Source of the DNA: Dietzia timorensis
Lineage (GTDB): Bacteria; Actinomycetota; Actinomycetes; Mycobacteriales; Mycobacteriaceae
Assembly: GCF_001659785.1 (NCBI RefSeq)
Contig: NZ_CP015961.1
Span: 2,852,001-2,916,000 of the forward strand
DNA length: 64,000 nucleotides
Direction of reading: 5' to 3'
Below the pieces are notes generated by a model that was given only the letters and a program-made list of their open reading frames with translations, made no database searches and was not told the origin of the DNA. Positions 51,399 to 58,921 of this stretch are shown here, piece after piece. Numbering within the stretch: the stretch's first letter is position 1; every line of letters begins with the position of its first letter. The position numbers and the translations under genes are program-made.

Positions 51399-52670
51399 AT
51401 GACCACCGCACACACCCGACCAACCACCAAGCGAGCGCCGCTCGACCGACTCATCGACGGCGTCACCTCGCTCCTGCTGACCCCGCACCCGTCCTCCACC
51501 TACAGCCGCTCGCTCGGGCTGGGCGGCCACGTCTCCAGGGGCGAAGCCGTCGTCGTCAGCGCGACGCGCCCGACCGAGGACTGGCTCATCCTCACTCTTC
51601 GCCCCTCGCAGGGCTACCGGCGTCCGCCGGCCGGCGGGGCCGTGTCGATCGGAGTCGTCATCGACGGCGTCGTCCACACTCGCTTCTACTCGCCGATCGA
51701 CCCGGTCGCCGCATCCCCGCGCACGCCGGGAGCGCAGACCCCGAACATCGACCCGTCCGGCGCGATCGGCGGCACCAACGCAGGTCGGCCACTCACCCTC
51801 GTGATCCGCCGCCACTCCGACGGCTTCGTCTCCGATCACCTGTGGCGCACCGCCGAGCCCGGACAGTCGTTCCTGCTGGACGAGGAATCCCAGGGCGACC
51901 CGGAGGCCGCGCTGCCCGAGCGCCGCCCGCATTCGGTGCTGCTCGTTTCCGGCGGCAGCGGGATCACCCCGATGCTCGCGATCGCCTCGACCCTCGCCAC
52001 CGAGAACCACACCGGGCGCGTCGCATGGCTGCACTACACCCGGTCCACCTCCGATATCCCGGTGCCCGGCAAACTACGCGAGATCGCGGCGAACTCGGGC
52101 ATCGATCTCCGGATCGTCACCACGGGAACCGATGCGCCCGGATCCCCCTCGGGAGACGTAACTCCGACGTCATACATGAATGGCGCCGATACCACGCGCG
52201 AGATGGGCGCGGCCGGGCCGGACCATCACGGATTGCGCGGGCACATCCTCGCAGGACACGTTGACGCCGTGGCGCCGTGGTTCGCCGAGGCGGAGGTGTT
52301 CTGCTGCGGACCCGACGCGCTGGCGGACGGGCTGGCCGAGATTCTCGGGCCCGAGCGATCGGAGTGGGTTCGGCGCGAACGGTTCAAGGCGACTGTCGCG
52401 GACATCCCGGACAGCGACGGCGGCACGGTCACGTTCGCGCGCAGTGGCCGCGATGCCGAGGTCTGCGGAACCACGATCCTCGAGGGCGCCGAAGACGCCG
52501 GCCTCTCCCCGACCTTTGGTTGCCGCATGGGCATCTGCTTTCAATGCGCCGCGACTCGCTTGAGCGGTGCCACTCGCGACCTTCGCACCGGCGAGGTCGA
52601 TAACACCCCCGATCGCCAAGTCCAGGTCTGTGTCTCCGCGCCCGTCGGCGACGTAGAGATCGACCTCTAA
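51399..52670 (+). CDS. Ferredoxin--NAD(P)H oxidoreductase, electron donor for the desaturase (Rv3230c-like)
   Basis: The 423-residue flavoprotein has a FAD-binding domain (RFYSPID), an NAD(P)-binding domain (LLVSGGSGITPMLAIA and FCCGPDALADGL) and a C-terminal plant-type 2Fe-2S ferredoxin domain with CRMGICFQC and a distal cysteine in VQVCVSAP. It corresponds to Rv3230c, the partner of DesA3 in M. tuberculosis, and passes electrons to the desaturase encoded 29 bp downstream. A linker at ~245-265 (PSGDVTPTSYMNGAD) is not typical of the family and includes a reverse copy of the dispersed word. Confidence 0.92.
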   Translation: MTTAHTRPTTKRAPLDRLIDGVTSLLLTPHPSSTYSRSLGLGGHVSRGEAVVVSATRPTEDWLILTLRPSQGYRRPPAGGAVSIGVVIDGVVHTRFYSPIDPVAASPRTPGAQTPNIDPSGAIGGTNAGRPLTLVIRRHSDGFVSDHLWRTAEPGQSFLLDEESQGDPEAALPERRPHSVLLVSGGSGITPMLAIASTLATENHTGRVAWLHYTRSTSDIPVPGKLREIAANSGIDLRIVTTGTDAPGSPSGDVTPTSYMNGADTTREMGAAGPDHHGLRGHILAGHVDAVAPWFAEAEVFCCGPDALADGLAEILGPERSEWVRRERFKATVADIPDSDGGTVTFARSGRDAEVCGTTILEGAEDAGLSPTFGCRMGICFQCAATRLSGATRDLRTGEVDNTPDRQVQVCVSAPVGDVEIDL

Positions 52671-52699
52671 CCCACCTGCACAAAAGGAGGAATGACCCT

Positions 52700-53893
52700 A
52701 TGTTCACTCTCTCGCTTCCCAAGTTCCCCAACCCCTTCGCGAAGAAGCCCTCCGCGCCTGATCCGGAGCCGGTGCACCTTTCCGCCGAGGCGGTCGAGGA
52801 AATCGGCCGCGAGCTCGACGAACTCCGCAACCGTATTACCGCCGACCTCGGCGATAAGGACCGGGAGTACATCCTCGGGATCATCCGGCTGCAGCGGCGC
52901 CTCGAGCTCACCGGACGTGGGCTGATGTTCGCCGGCTTCCAGCCGCCCGCGTGGATCGCAGGCGTCGCCGCGCTGAGCGCCTCGAAGATTCTCGACAACA
53001 TGGAAATCGGGCACAACGTAATGCACGGCCAGTACGACTGGATGCAGGACCCGATGGTGCATTCGTCCACCTTCGAATGGGACAACACGTGCCCCGGCGA
53101 CCAGTGGCGGCACTCGCACAATTTCATGCATCACACGTACACGAACATCCTCGATATGGACCGCGACATCGGCTACGGGCTGCTGCGCATGGAGCACGAG
53201 CAGGCGTGGAACCCGCTGCGGCTGGGTAATCCCGCGTACGCCTTCGTGTTGATGTGTGCGTTCCAGTGGGGTGTGATGCTGCACGACCTCGAATACGACC
53301 GCGTGCTCAAGGGCGAGCGCTCGTGGGCCGAGGTCAAGCCGCTGTTGCGCGGCTGGTGGCATAAGGCCGGCCGCCAGGTCGCCAAGGACTACCTGCTGCA
53401 CCCGGCGTTCACCGGCCCCCTGTTCCCGCTCACGCTTGCCGGCAACGCCACCGCGAACTTCGTGCGCAACGTGTGGTCGTTCTCCGTGATCTTCTGCGGC
53501 CATTTCCCGGACGGCGCGCAGGTCTTCACGCCCGAGGAATGTGAGAACGAGACGCAGGGCGAGTGGTACGTGCGACAGATGCTCGGCTCGGCCAACTTCA
53601 CCGGCGGGCGGGTCATGCACATCGCCGGCGGCCACCTCGGATACCAGATCGAACACCACCTGTTCCCCGACCTGCCGTCGAGCCGATACCCGGAGATCGC
53701 CGACGAGGTCCGCGCGATCTGCGAGAAGAACGGCCTTCCCTACAACTCCGGCCCGTTGTGGAAGCAGGTCGCGAACGTGTGGGGCAAGATGTTCCGGCTC
53801 GCGCTGCCGCTGCCTCCGGCGAAGTCCGACGCTCCCGCGGTGCACATCGAGCGCCGCCGCGCGAAGGCCGAGGCGGAAGCCGTGGCTGCCTAG
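52700..53893 (+). CDS. Membrane acyl-CoA delta-9 desaturase (DesA3-like)
   Basis: The 397-residue protein has the three histidine boxes of membrane desaturases: GHNVMHGQ (105-109), HSHNFMHH (138-145) and QIEHHLFPD near 335. It corresponds to Rv3229c (DesA3), which makes oleic acid from stearoyl-CoA with the reductase encoded by the preceding gene. AAAAGGAGG precedes the ATG. The C-terminal 40 residues are charged and alanine-rich. Confidence 0.94.
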   Translation: MFTLSLPKFPNPFAKKPSAPDPEPVHLSAEAVEEIGRELDELRNRITADLGDKDREYILGIIRLQRRLELTGRGLMFAGFQPPAWIAGVAALSASKILDNMEIGHNVMHGQYDWMQDPMVHSSTFEWDNTCPGDQWRHSHNFMHHTYTNILDMDRDIGYGLLRMEHEQAWNPLRLGNPAYAFVLMCAFQWGVMLHDLEYDRVLKGERSWAEVKPLLRGWWHKAGRQVAKDYLLHPAFTGPLFPLTLAGNATANFVRNVWSFSVIFCGHFPDGAQVFTPEECENETQGEWYVRQMLGSANFTGGRVMHIAGGHLGYQIEHHLFPDLPSSRYPEIADEVRAICEKNGLPYNSGPLWKQVANVWGKMFRLALPLPPAKSDAPAVHIERRRAKAEAEAVAA

Positions 53894-53949
53894 GCCGACA
53901 AACCGGCCCGGCTCGACGCAGCCCCGCGATCCATCGGCGAGAACCTTCT

Positions 53950-53976
53950 GGCCGTCGCCCCTTCTGGGCGGCGGCC
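53950..53976 (+). terminator. Hairpin after the desaturase gene
   Basis: GGCCGTCGCCC (53950-53960) and GGGCGGCGGCC (53966-53976) pair over 11 positions with one T-G contact, with a CTTCT loop. It begins 57 bp after the desaturase stop and is not followed by a clear T run. Confidence 0.55.
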
Positions 53977-53996
53977 AGCGGCGTTTGGATAGCCCC

Positions 53997-54245
53997 ATGA
54001 GCGACTTCGAACGGCGTAAGGACCAGGTACAAGAGGCCATCTCGTCAACGGCCGGTCTCGTCGGTCGCCTCACCGCGATCACCACAGACGCCGTCGGCTC
54101 GGCCGCGCGCGAAGTCGGCGACTGGATCTCCGACGGAGTCGAAATGCGCGAGGCGGCAAAGCTTGCCCGGGAAGACGAGGAACGCCGCACGCAGCAGGAC
54201 GCAGACGGCACCGCCGGCTCAGACGACACCGAGGGCGGGCCGTAG
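53997..54245 (+). CDS. Small helical hydrophilic protein, unknown function
   Basis: An 82-residue protein rich in charged residues: a first helix SDFERRKDQVQEAISSTAGLV in part, a middle GDWISDGVEMREAAKLAREDEERR that may form a coiled coil, and an acidic disordered end (DGTAGSDDTEGGP). It has no cysteine or membrane segment. A hairpin lies 20 bp upstream and the stop is 8 bp from the convergent SulP stop. Annotated as real because of the ATG, codon use and compositional order; function unknown. Confidence 0.55.
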   Translation: MSDFERRKDQVQEAISSTAGLVGRLTAITTDAVGSAAREVGDWISDGVEMREAAKLAREDEERRTQQDADGTAGSDDTEGGP

Positions 54246-54253
54246 CGCCCGGT

Positions 54254-55783
54254 TCAGCCGCCGAGGTTCCCGGATAACCTGCGCAGCCGGTCCGCGCTCG
54301 CGCCGTCGAGACCGATGATCTCGACGCTCGTCCCCTTCGCCGCGTACTTCTGCGTTATCGCGTCGAAAGTCGCAACGGTCGAGGCATCCCAGATATCGGT
54401 GTGCGTGAGGTCGATGACGACCCTCCCGGGGTCGTTCGCATAATCGAACTGGTACACGAGGTCGTTGCTCGAGGCCCAGAACAATTCTCCGCGCACGATG
54501 TACGTGCGGACGCCGTCGTCCGAGTCGATCGCGTCGACCGACGTCATATGTGCCACTCGGCGCGCGAAGAGAACCATGGCGGCCACGACACCGAGCACGA
54601 CGCCGATCGCGAGGTTATCGGTGGCGACCGTCGCTGCCACGGTAACAAGCATGACGAGGGTTTCGCTCCACGGCATGAGCCGCAGCGTTCGCGGGTTGAT
54701 CGAATGCCAATCGAAGGTGCCCACGCAGACCATGATCATCACGGCCACGAGCGCCGCCATGGGGATGAGGCCGACGACGTCCCCGAGAATGACGATAAGG
54801 ATGAGCAGAAACACGCCCGCCAGGAACGTGGAGAGACGCGTGCGTGCGCCGGACTGCTTGACGTTGATCATCGTCTGGCCGATCATCGCGCAGCCGCCCA
54901 TGCCGCCGAAGAACGACGTCACGATGTTCGCGGAACCCTGCCCCCACGCCTCGCGCGTCTTGTCGCTGCGCACCTCGGTGATGTCGTCGACGAGCTTCGC
55001 GGTCATGAGCGATTCCATGAGCCCGACCAGCGCCATCGCCAACGCGTACGGCGCGATCGTCGTCAGCGTCTCGAGCGAGAGCGGCACGTCGGGAATGAAC
55101 AGCGACGGCAGCGAATCGGGCAGCTCACCCTGGTCGCCGACGTTCGGAACCGCGAGCCCCGCCGCGATCACCACCACCGTGAGTACGACAATCGCGACGA
55201 GCGGCGCCGGTACGACCGAAGTCCATCGCGGCAGGAAAACCAGGATCGCAAGCCCTGCCGCGACCAGCGGATACACCAGCCACGGCACCCCGACCAGGTG
55301 CGGAATCTGCGCGATGAAAATGAGAATGGCGAGCGCGTTGACGAAGCCGATCATCACGCTGCGCGGAATGAAACGCATAAGCTTCGCAACCCCGAGCACC
55401 GCCAGCAGAATCTGGATGACGCCGGCGAGCAGCACTGTCGCGACGAGGTAGTCCATCCCGTATTCCTTCGCCACGGGGGCGACGACCAGCGCGACGGCGC
55501 CGGTGGCGGCCGAGATCATGGCGGGCCGGCCGCCGGTGAACGCGATCGTCACCGCCATCGTGAACGACGCGAAAAGCCCGACCCGCGGATCCACCCCGGC
55601 GAGAATCGAGAATGAAATCGCTTCGGGTATCAGCGCGAGCGCCACCACGAGGCCGCCGAAAACCTCGGTTCGCAGGCGTGCCGGCGAGGAAAAAGCGAAA
55701 CGAAACGACGGTATGACGCCGGTCGGCGCGATCGGCTCTGCCCGCCGTGCCGGGTTCGGGTCCGTGCTGGCACTCGTGGCCAC
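54254..55783 (-). CDS. SulP-family anion transporter with STAS domain
   Basis: The 509-residue protein has about twelve membrane segments (FGGLVVALALIPEAISFSILAGVDPRVGLFASF in part is the family signature region) and a C-terminal STAS domain (VVIDLTHTDIWDASTVATFDAI). The family carries sulphate, bicarbonate or dicarboxylates; the central GGMGGCAMIGQTMINVKQSGARTRLSTF segment in part fits the bicarbonate/sulphate group. The GTG at 55783 follows GAAGGGAG; an upstream GTG at 55810 is less likely. A two-unit 20-bp tandem repeat lies in the upstream region. Confidence 0.9.
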   Translation of the reverse strand: MATSASTDPNPARRAEPIAPTGVIPSFRFAFSSPARLRTEVFGGLVVALALIPEAISFSILAGVDPRVGLFASFTMAVTIAFTGGRPAMISAATGAVALVVAPVAKEYGMDYLVATVLLAGVIQILLAVLGVAKLMRFIPRSVMIGFVNALAILIFIAQIPHLVGVPWLVYPLVAAGLAILVFLPRWTSVVPAPLVAIVVLTVVVIAAGLAVPNVGDQGELPDSLPSLFIPDVPLSLETLTTIAPYALAMALVGLMESLMTAKLVDDITEVRSDKTREAWGQGSANIVTSFFGGMGGCAMIGQTMINVKQSGARTRLSTFLAGVFLLILIVILGDVVGLIPMAALVAVMIMVCVGTFDWHSINPRTLRLMPWSETLVMLVTVAATVATDNLAIGVVLGVVAAMVLFARRVAHMTSVDAIDSDDGVRTYIVRGELFWASSNDLVYQFDYANDPGRVVIDLTHTDIWDASTVATFDAITQKYAAKGTSVEIIGLDGASADRLRRLSGNLGG

Positions 55784-55813
55784 AGTGCGCTCCCTTCTGC
55801 GAAAGATCACAGT

Positions 55814-55853
55814 TTAGCGGTGTGCGATGAACGTTAGCGGCGTGCGATGAACG
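55814..55853. repeat. 20-bp tandem repeat upstream of the SulP gene
   Basis: Two adjacent 20-bp units with the form TTAGCGGYGTGCGATGAACG, 55814-55833 and 55834-55853, differ at one base. They start 31 bp upstream of the SulP start and end 14 bp before a family B palindromic repeat. Such repeats can serve as regulator sites, or are a copying error; nothing decides. Confidence 0.75.
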
Positions 55854-55867
55854 TCTGAGCTGGTGGA

Positions 55868-55926
55868 CACCACGAAACGGTACGAATCCCGGTGATTTCG
55901 GGGCTTGTTGTGGCGTTAACGTGGTG
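55868..55926. repeat. 59-bp palindromic repeat, family B copy 2 (reversed)
   Basis: It begins CACCACGAAACGGT and ends GCGTTAACGTGGTG. Reverse-complemented, its last 14 bases are identical to those of the other two copies, and its length is the same 59 bp. Together with the copy at 56996-57054 it brackets the AbiEi/nuclease-like gene in opposite orientation. Confidence 0.82.
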
Positions 55927-56040
55927 TGTGTGCACGGGGTGCGCCGGCGGAGGCGCGGGATCTGCCAACTGGATGCCGGGCGCCAACGCATCGGTGGGTA
56001 GCGCCCCCACGAGCTCCGTCCCATCGCCGATAGTCGATGT

Positions 56041-56991
56041 GTGCCTACACGACTGTCGATTCGAGGCGGGGAGGTCGTTGTCTTCACGCGAGGCGACGCC
56101 GAAGCCCGCGGCTATTCCCGGCGGGCGCGGGAGAACTTCCTTGCGTCCGGAAAGTGGCGGAGGCTTCGCCGAGGTGTGTACGCAACGGTTCCGCAGGGTC
56201 GGCTCTTTCGCGAAGAGGAGCATCTCGTGCACCTTGCGGGCGCGCTTCTGCTCGCAGGCAAGGGGTGGCATGCCAGTTCCTGGTCCGCGCTGGTAGCGCA
56301 TGGCGTTCCCGTGTACGCACATTCTTTGGGACGGATTCATCTCACGCGCGATGCGGAGGCGTACTCGCACAGGGCAAGCACGTCGGCCGTCAGAATCGAG
56401 CGACCTTTGCACGGCGAGGAAATGTGGTCACCGACGGTGTCGCGGTGGGGAATTCCGACGGTCGGAGTATCGGGGGCGCTCTGCGACTTCGCACGAACGG
56501 CGCGATTCGTCTCCGCTGTGACAGCCGCCGACAACGCGCTTCATAAAGGATTCCTGCGGGCCGAGGAGTTTCGACAGTTCGCGAGGCTCGCGTCCGGTCG
56601 CGGTGCGGGTCGCCTTCGCAAGGTGGCCGAATTCTCGGACGGTCGCGTGGAGAGCCCGGGGGAAAGTCGGTTGCGGGTGCTCGTGCGCGAGATGGGATTT
56701 CGCGGCACCCCGCAGCTTTCGATTCGCGATGGCGATGGACCCGAGATCTATCGCGCGGACCTGTTTGTCGAGGTTCCCGGTTCGCGTGGGCTCATTCTCG
56801 AATACGACGGGCGGCAGAAGTTCTCGAATGTTCGCGGATCGTCGCAATGGACAGAGTTCGAACGCCAAGCTTCGCGGGATCGCGGACTCGCAGCGCGCGG
56901 GTATCGCGTGATGCATGTGACCGCGCAGGATCTCGCCGATCCCGCGTTGCTCAAGAGCGAAATTCGGACGCGATTGCAGTCGCCCGTCTAA
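56041..56991 (+). CDS. AbiEi antitoxin-like/DUF559 nuclease-fold protein
   Basis: The 316-residue protein has an N-terminal region (GYSRRARENFLASGKWRRLRRGVYATVP in part) that matches the winged-helix start of AbiEi-type antitoxins, a middle part (AGALLLAGKGWHASSWSALVAHGVP) typical of that family, and a C-terminal domain with ESRLRVLVREMGF, YRADLFVEVPGSRGLILEYDGRQKF, like the PD-(D/E)xK nuclease fold of DUF559 proteins. No AbiEii nucleotidyltransferase follows, so it is not a complete type IV toxin-antitoxin pair. It is somewhat lower in G+C and stands between two 59-bp palindromic repeats in opposite orientation. The GTG start lacks a clear ribosome binding site. Confidence 0.8.
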   Translation: MPTRLSIRGGEVVVFTRGDAEARGYSRRARENFLASGKWRRLRRGVYATVPQGRLFREEEHLVHLAGALLLAGKGWHASSWSALVAHGVPVYAHSLGRIHLTRDAEAYSHRASTSAVRIERPLHGEEMWSPTVSRWGIPTVGVSGALCDFARTARFVSAVTAADNALHKGFLRAEEFRQFARLASGRGAGRLRKVAEFSDGRVESPGESRLRVLVREMGFRGTPQLSIRDGDGPEIYRADLFVEVPGSRGLILEYDGRQKFSNVRGSSQWTEFERQASRDRGLAARGYRVMHVTAQDLADPALLKSEIRTRLQSPV

Positions 56992-56995
56992 TAGA

Positions 56996-57054
56996 CACCA
57001 TGTAAGCGCCACATTTCATGGCATTTGGCGGCGAATTCTTACCGTTTCGTGGTG
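56996..57054. repeat. 59-bp palindromic repeat, family B copy 3
   Basis: It begins CACCATGTAAGCGCC and ends ACCGTTTCGTGGTG, 59 bp, with flanking TAGA and TCTA extending the inverted ends. It starts 4 bp after the stop codon of the AbiEi-like gene. Confidence 0.85.
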
Positions 57055-57096
57055 TCTAAGGCGGGAATCGGCCGGGCGCAGGCGGCGCGCGCGGAG

Positions 57097-58707
57097 CTAG
57101 GCGCGGATCGGGACCTCCCGCTCGATCCCGACCTGCCCGGCAAACCCAGCATCGTGCGTCACCAGCAGCAGCGCCCCCTTCCACTCGGCGAGCGCGCCCG
57201 CGAGCTGTTCCACTCCCGAAATGTCCAAGTTGTTCGTGGGCTCGTCGAGTACCAGCAGTTGCGGAAGCGGCCGCGCGAACAACGCCGCCGCCAAAAATGC
57301 TCGCAGCCGCTCTCCGCCGGAGAGCTCGCCGAGCCGCTTCGACCCCGAATCCCCCGTAAACAGGAACCGCGCGGCATGCGCATGCGGCTCGGAGGACTCC
57401 GCGTCCGGCCGCCGCGACGCGATAAGCTCCACCACGGTCACATCCCTTTCCTCGGCCGATACCGGTAGGTCCTGCGCGAGATAGGCGAAAGGCACCGCGA
57501 TCGCGCCTTCCTCACCGACCGCGCTCACCAGCTGGCGCAGAAACGTCGTCTTCCCACTACCGTTCGCGCCGGTCAGGCGCACGCGCTCGGGCCCGAGCAA
57601 CTGCAGCGGGCGGGGGTCGCCGGCACCAGCGCCGCCCGGCAGCCCGGCCGCCATCACCTGCCGAGGACGCGGCAGCTCGGGATCGGGCAGCGAGATCCGC
57701 AGTAGCTGGGTCCGGCGCACCGCGTCGTCCGCCTCGCGCGCGGCCTCCGAAGCACCGGACACCTTCTCCGCATGCCGATCGGTGAGCTTGCCCGCCGCCT
57801 TCTCCGCCGCATCGGCCCGCATCCCCGAAATGATCTTCGGCACCCGCTTCTCGCGCTCGGCCTTCTTCGCGATCCGCGCGCGCGTGGCGTTCATCTGTTG
57901 CGCCTGGTCACGCTGCCGCCGCGCCGCGCGCAGGTCCTCACGCGCGCTCGTCGCCGCCTGCACCGCCGCCGCCTGCTCGCACTCGATCGCCTCGCGCATC
58001 GCCGAATACGGCCCCGCGAACTGCCGCACGTCGCCATCATGGAGCTCGCATGTCATGTCCGCGCGCTCGAGCAATTCCAGGTCGTGCGAGACCATCACTG
58101 CGCACCGCCCGCCGCCGGTAAACTCCGCCAAAGCGTCGAACAGCCGCCGCCGCGCGCCGGCGTCGAGGTTGTTCGTCGGCTCGTCGAGAAGCAGCACGTC
58201 GGCGTGCGCGAGTAGCGCCCCCGCAACAGCTGCCAAGGTTCGCTCGCCGCCGCTCAGCTGCGCGGCGGGACGAAAAAGGTCGCCGGGTCCCGCCGGCAAA
58301 CCCATCTTCGCGATGACGGCGGACGTCCGTTCCGCCACGTCCCACTCGTCGCCGAGCACGGTGAAATCGTCCTCGTCCGCCGATCCCGCCTCGATCCGGG
58401 CCAGCGCCGCGAGGCGAGAGCGCACGCCGAGCAGGTCCGCCATCTGCGGCCCACCGCCGCCGCTGGCAGCACCGCGCGAGGAAGCAAGCAGGTCTTGGGG
58501 GACATAGGCGAGCACGCCGTCAACAAGCACCGTCCCGGAACCGGGGGCGAGTTCGCCCGCCACGAGGCGCAGCAGGGTGGTCTTGCCGGCGCCGTTGCGC
58601 CCCACGAGAGAGGAAAGTCCGGGGCCGAGAGTCAGGCTCAGGCCATCGAAAACCGAAGTGCGGTCGGGGTGTTCGTAAGAGATGTCGATACAGGAAATAG
58701 AGGGCAT
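57097..58707 (-). CDS. ABC-F family ATPase
   Basis: The 536-residue protein has two ABC domains and no membrane part. The first has Walker A SLVGRNGAGKTTLL, signature LSGGERTLAAVAGALL and Walker B VLLLDEPTNNLD; the second has LTGANGSGKTTFL, LSGGERLRAFLAAALF and LLVLDEPTNNLD. Between them (about 245-330) is a helical, arginine- and lysine-rich linker, the P-site tRNA interaction motif of ABC-F proteins that protect or tune ribosomes. Some relatives give resistance to macrolides, lincosamides or streptogramins; which group applies is undetermined. A GC-rich hairpin lies in the 5' leader. Confidence 0.9.
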   Translation of the reverse strand: MPSISCIDISYEHPDRTSVFDGLSLTLGPGLSSLVGRNGAGKTTLLRLVAGELAPGSGTVLVDGVLAYVPQDLLASSRGAASGGGGPQMADLLGVRSRLAALARIEAGSADEDDFTVLGDEWDVAERTSAVIAKMGLPAGPGDLFRPAAQLSGGERTLAAVAGALLAHADVLLLDEPTNNLDAGARRRLFDALAEFTGGGRCAVMVSHDLELLERADMTCELHDGDVRQFAGPYSAMREAIECEQAAAVQAATSAREDLRAARRQRDQAQQMNATRARIAKKAEREKRVPKIISGMRADAAEKAAGKLTDRHAEKVSGASEAAREADDAVRRTQLLRISLPDPELPRPRQVMAAGLPGGAGAGDPRPLQLLGPERVRLTGANGSGKTTFLRQLVSAVGEEGAIAVPFAYLAQDLPVSAEERDVTVVELIASRRPDAESSEPHAHAARFLFTGDSGSKRLGELSGGERLRAFLAAALFARPLPQLLVLDEPTNNLDISGVEQLAGALAEWKGALLLVTHDAGFAGQVGIEREVPIRA

Positions 58708-58817
58708 GGCACGCTCCGGGGTGAAGAGAAGGGTCGCCGCGAACGGGCGAAGGACTCATCACCTAGCCATGCACTGTGTATCGAACTCCTCGGGTTAACC
58801 GAACGCCGTTGCCCCTC

Positions 58818-58839
58818 GGCGCGCGCAGCTAAGCGCGCC
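58818..58839 (-). promoter_or_regulatory. Hairpin in the ABC-F leader
   Basis: GGCGCGC (58818-58824) pairs perfectly with GCGCGCC (58833-58839) around an 8-nt loop, about 110 nt upstream of the ABC-F start on the minus strand. ABC-F resistance genes are often controlled by leader attenuation, so this is a candidate element, but no leader peptide is certain. Confidence 0.35.
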
Positions 58840-58921
58840 ACGAAGTGCCCGGCGACTTGACGTCCGGAACGTTAGAACAGTTCGGGCTCGGCCGTCAAGG
58901 TCTCGCCGCTAACCTAGCGGC

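Larger units (their letters stand above)
2850..58323. repeat. Dispersed 11-base word ATGACGNCGGA (about 20 full copies)
   Basis: Reading both strands by eye I find 27 copies of ATGACGNCGG. Plus-strand starts: 2850, 7134, 12089, 13704, 17541, 18659, 28103, 30813, 32276, 34592, 41257, 44039, 46027, 55416, 55713, 58313. Minus-strand copies, left coordinate of the reverse complement: 6117, 7210, 8830, 13743, 24503, 33612, 38199, 43379, 49304, 52164, 54538. Twenty have the eleventh base A. Composition alone would give about one copy of the 10-mer. Several lie in gaps or across stop codons (18659, 32276, 34592, 38199, 44039, 46027) and several in protein linkers. None is in the IS481 element. Confidence 0.7.

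Noticed and set aside
56041-56991. Complete AbiE toxin-antitoxin pair
   Set aside because: Only the AbiEi-like component is present; the next gene downstream is a minus-strand ABC-F ATPase, not a nucleotidyltransferase toxin.
2850-58323. The dispersed 11-base word as a Chi or KOPS signal
   Set aside because: Those signals are strongly strand-biased along a replichore; here 12 full copies are plus and 8 are minus.
58638-58841. 67-codon frame before the ABC-F gene as a regulatory leader peptide
   Set aside because: It overlaps the ABC-F start in another frame and has no ribosome binding site; no clear attenuator pairing with the start region.
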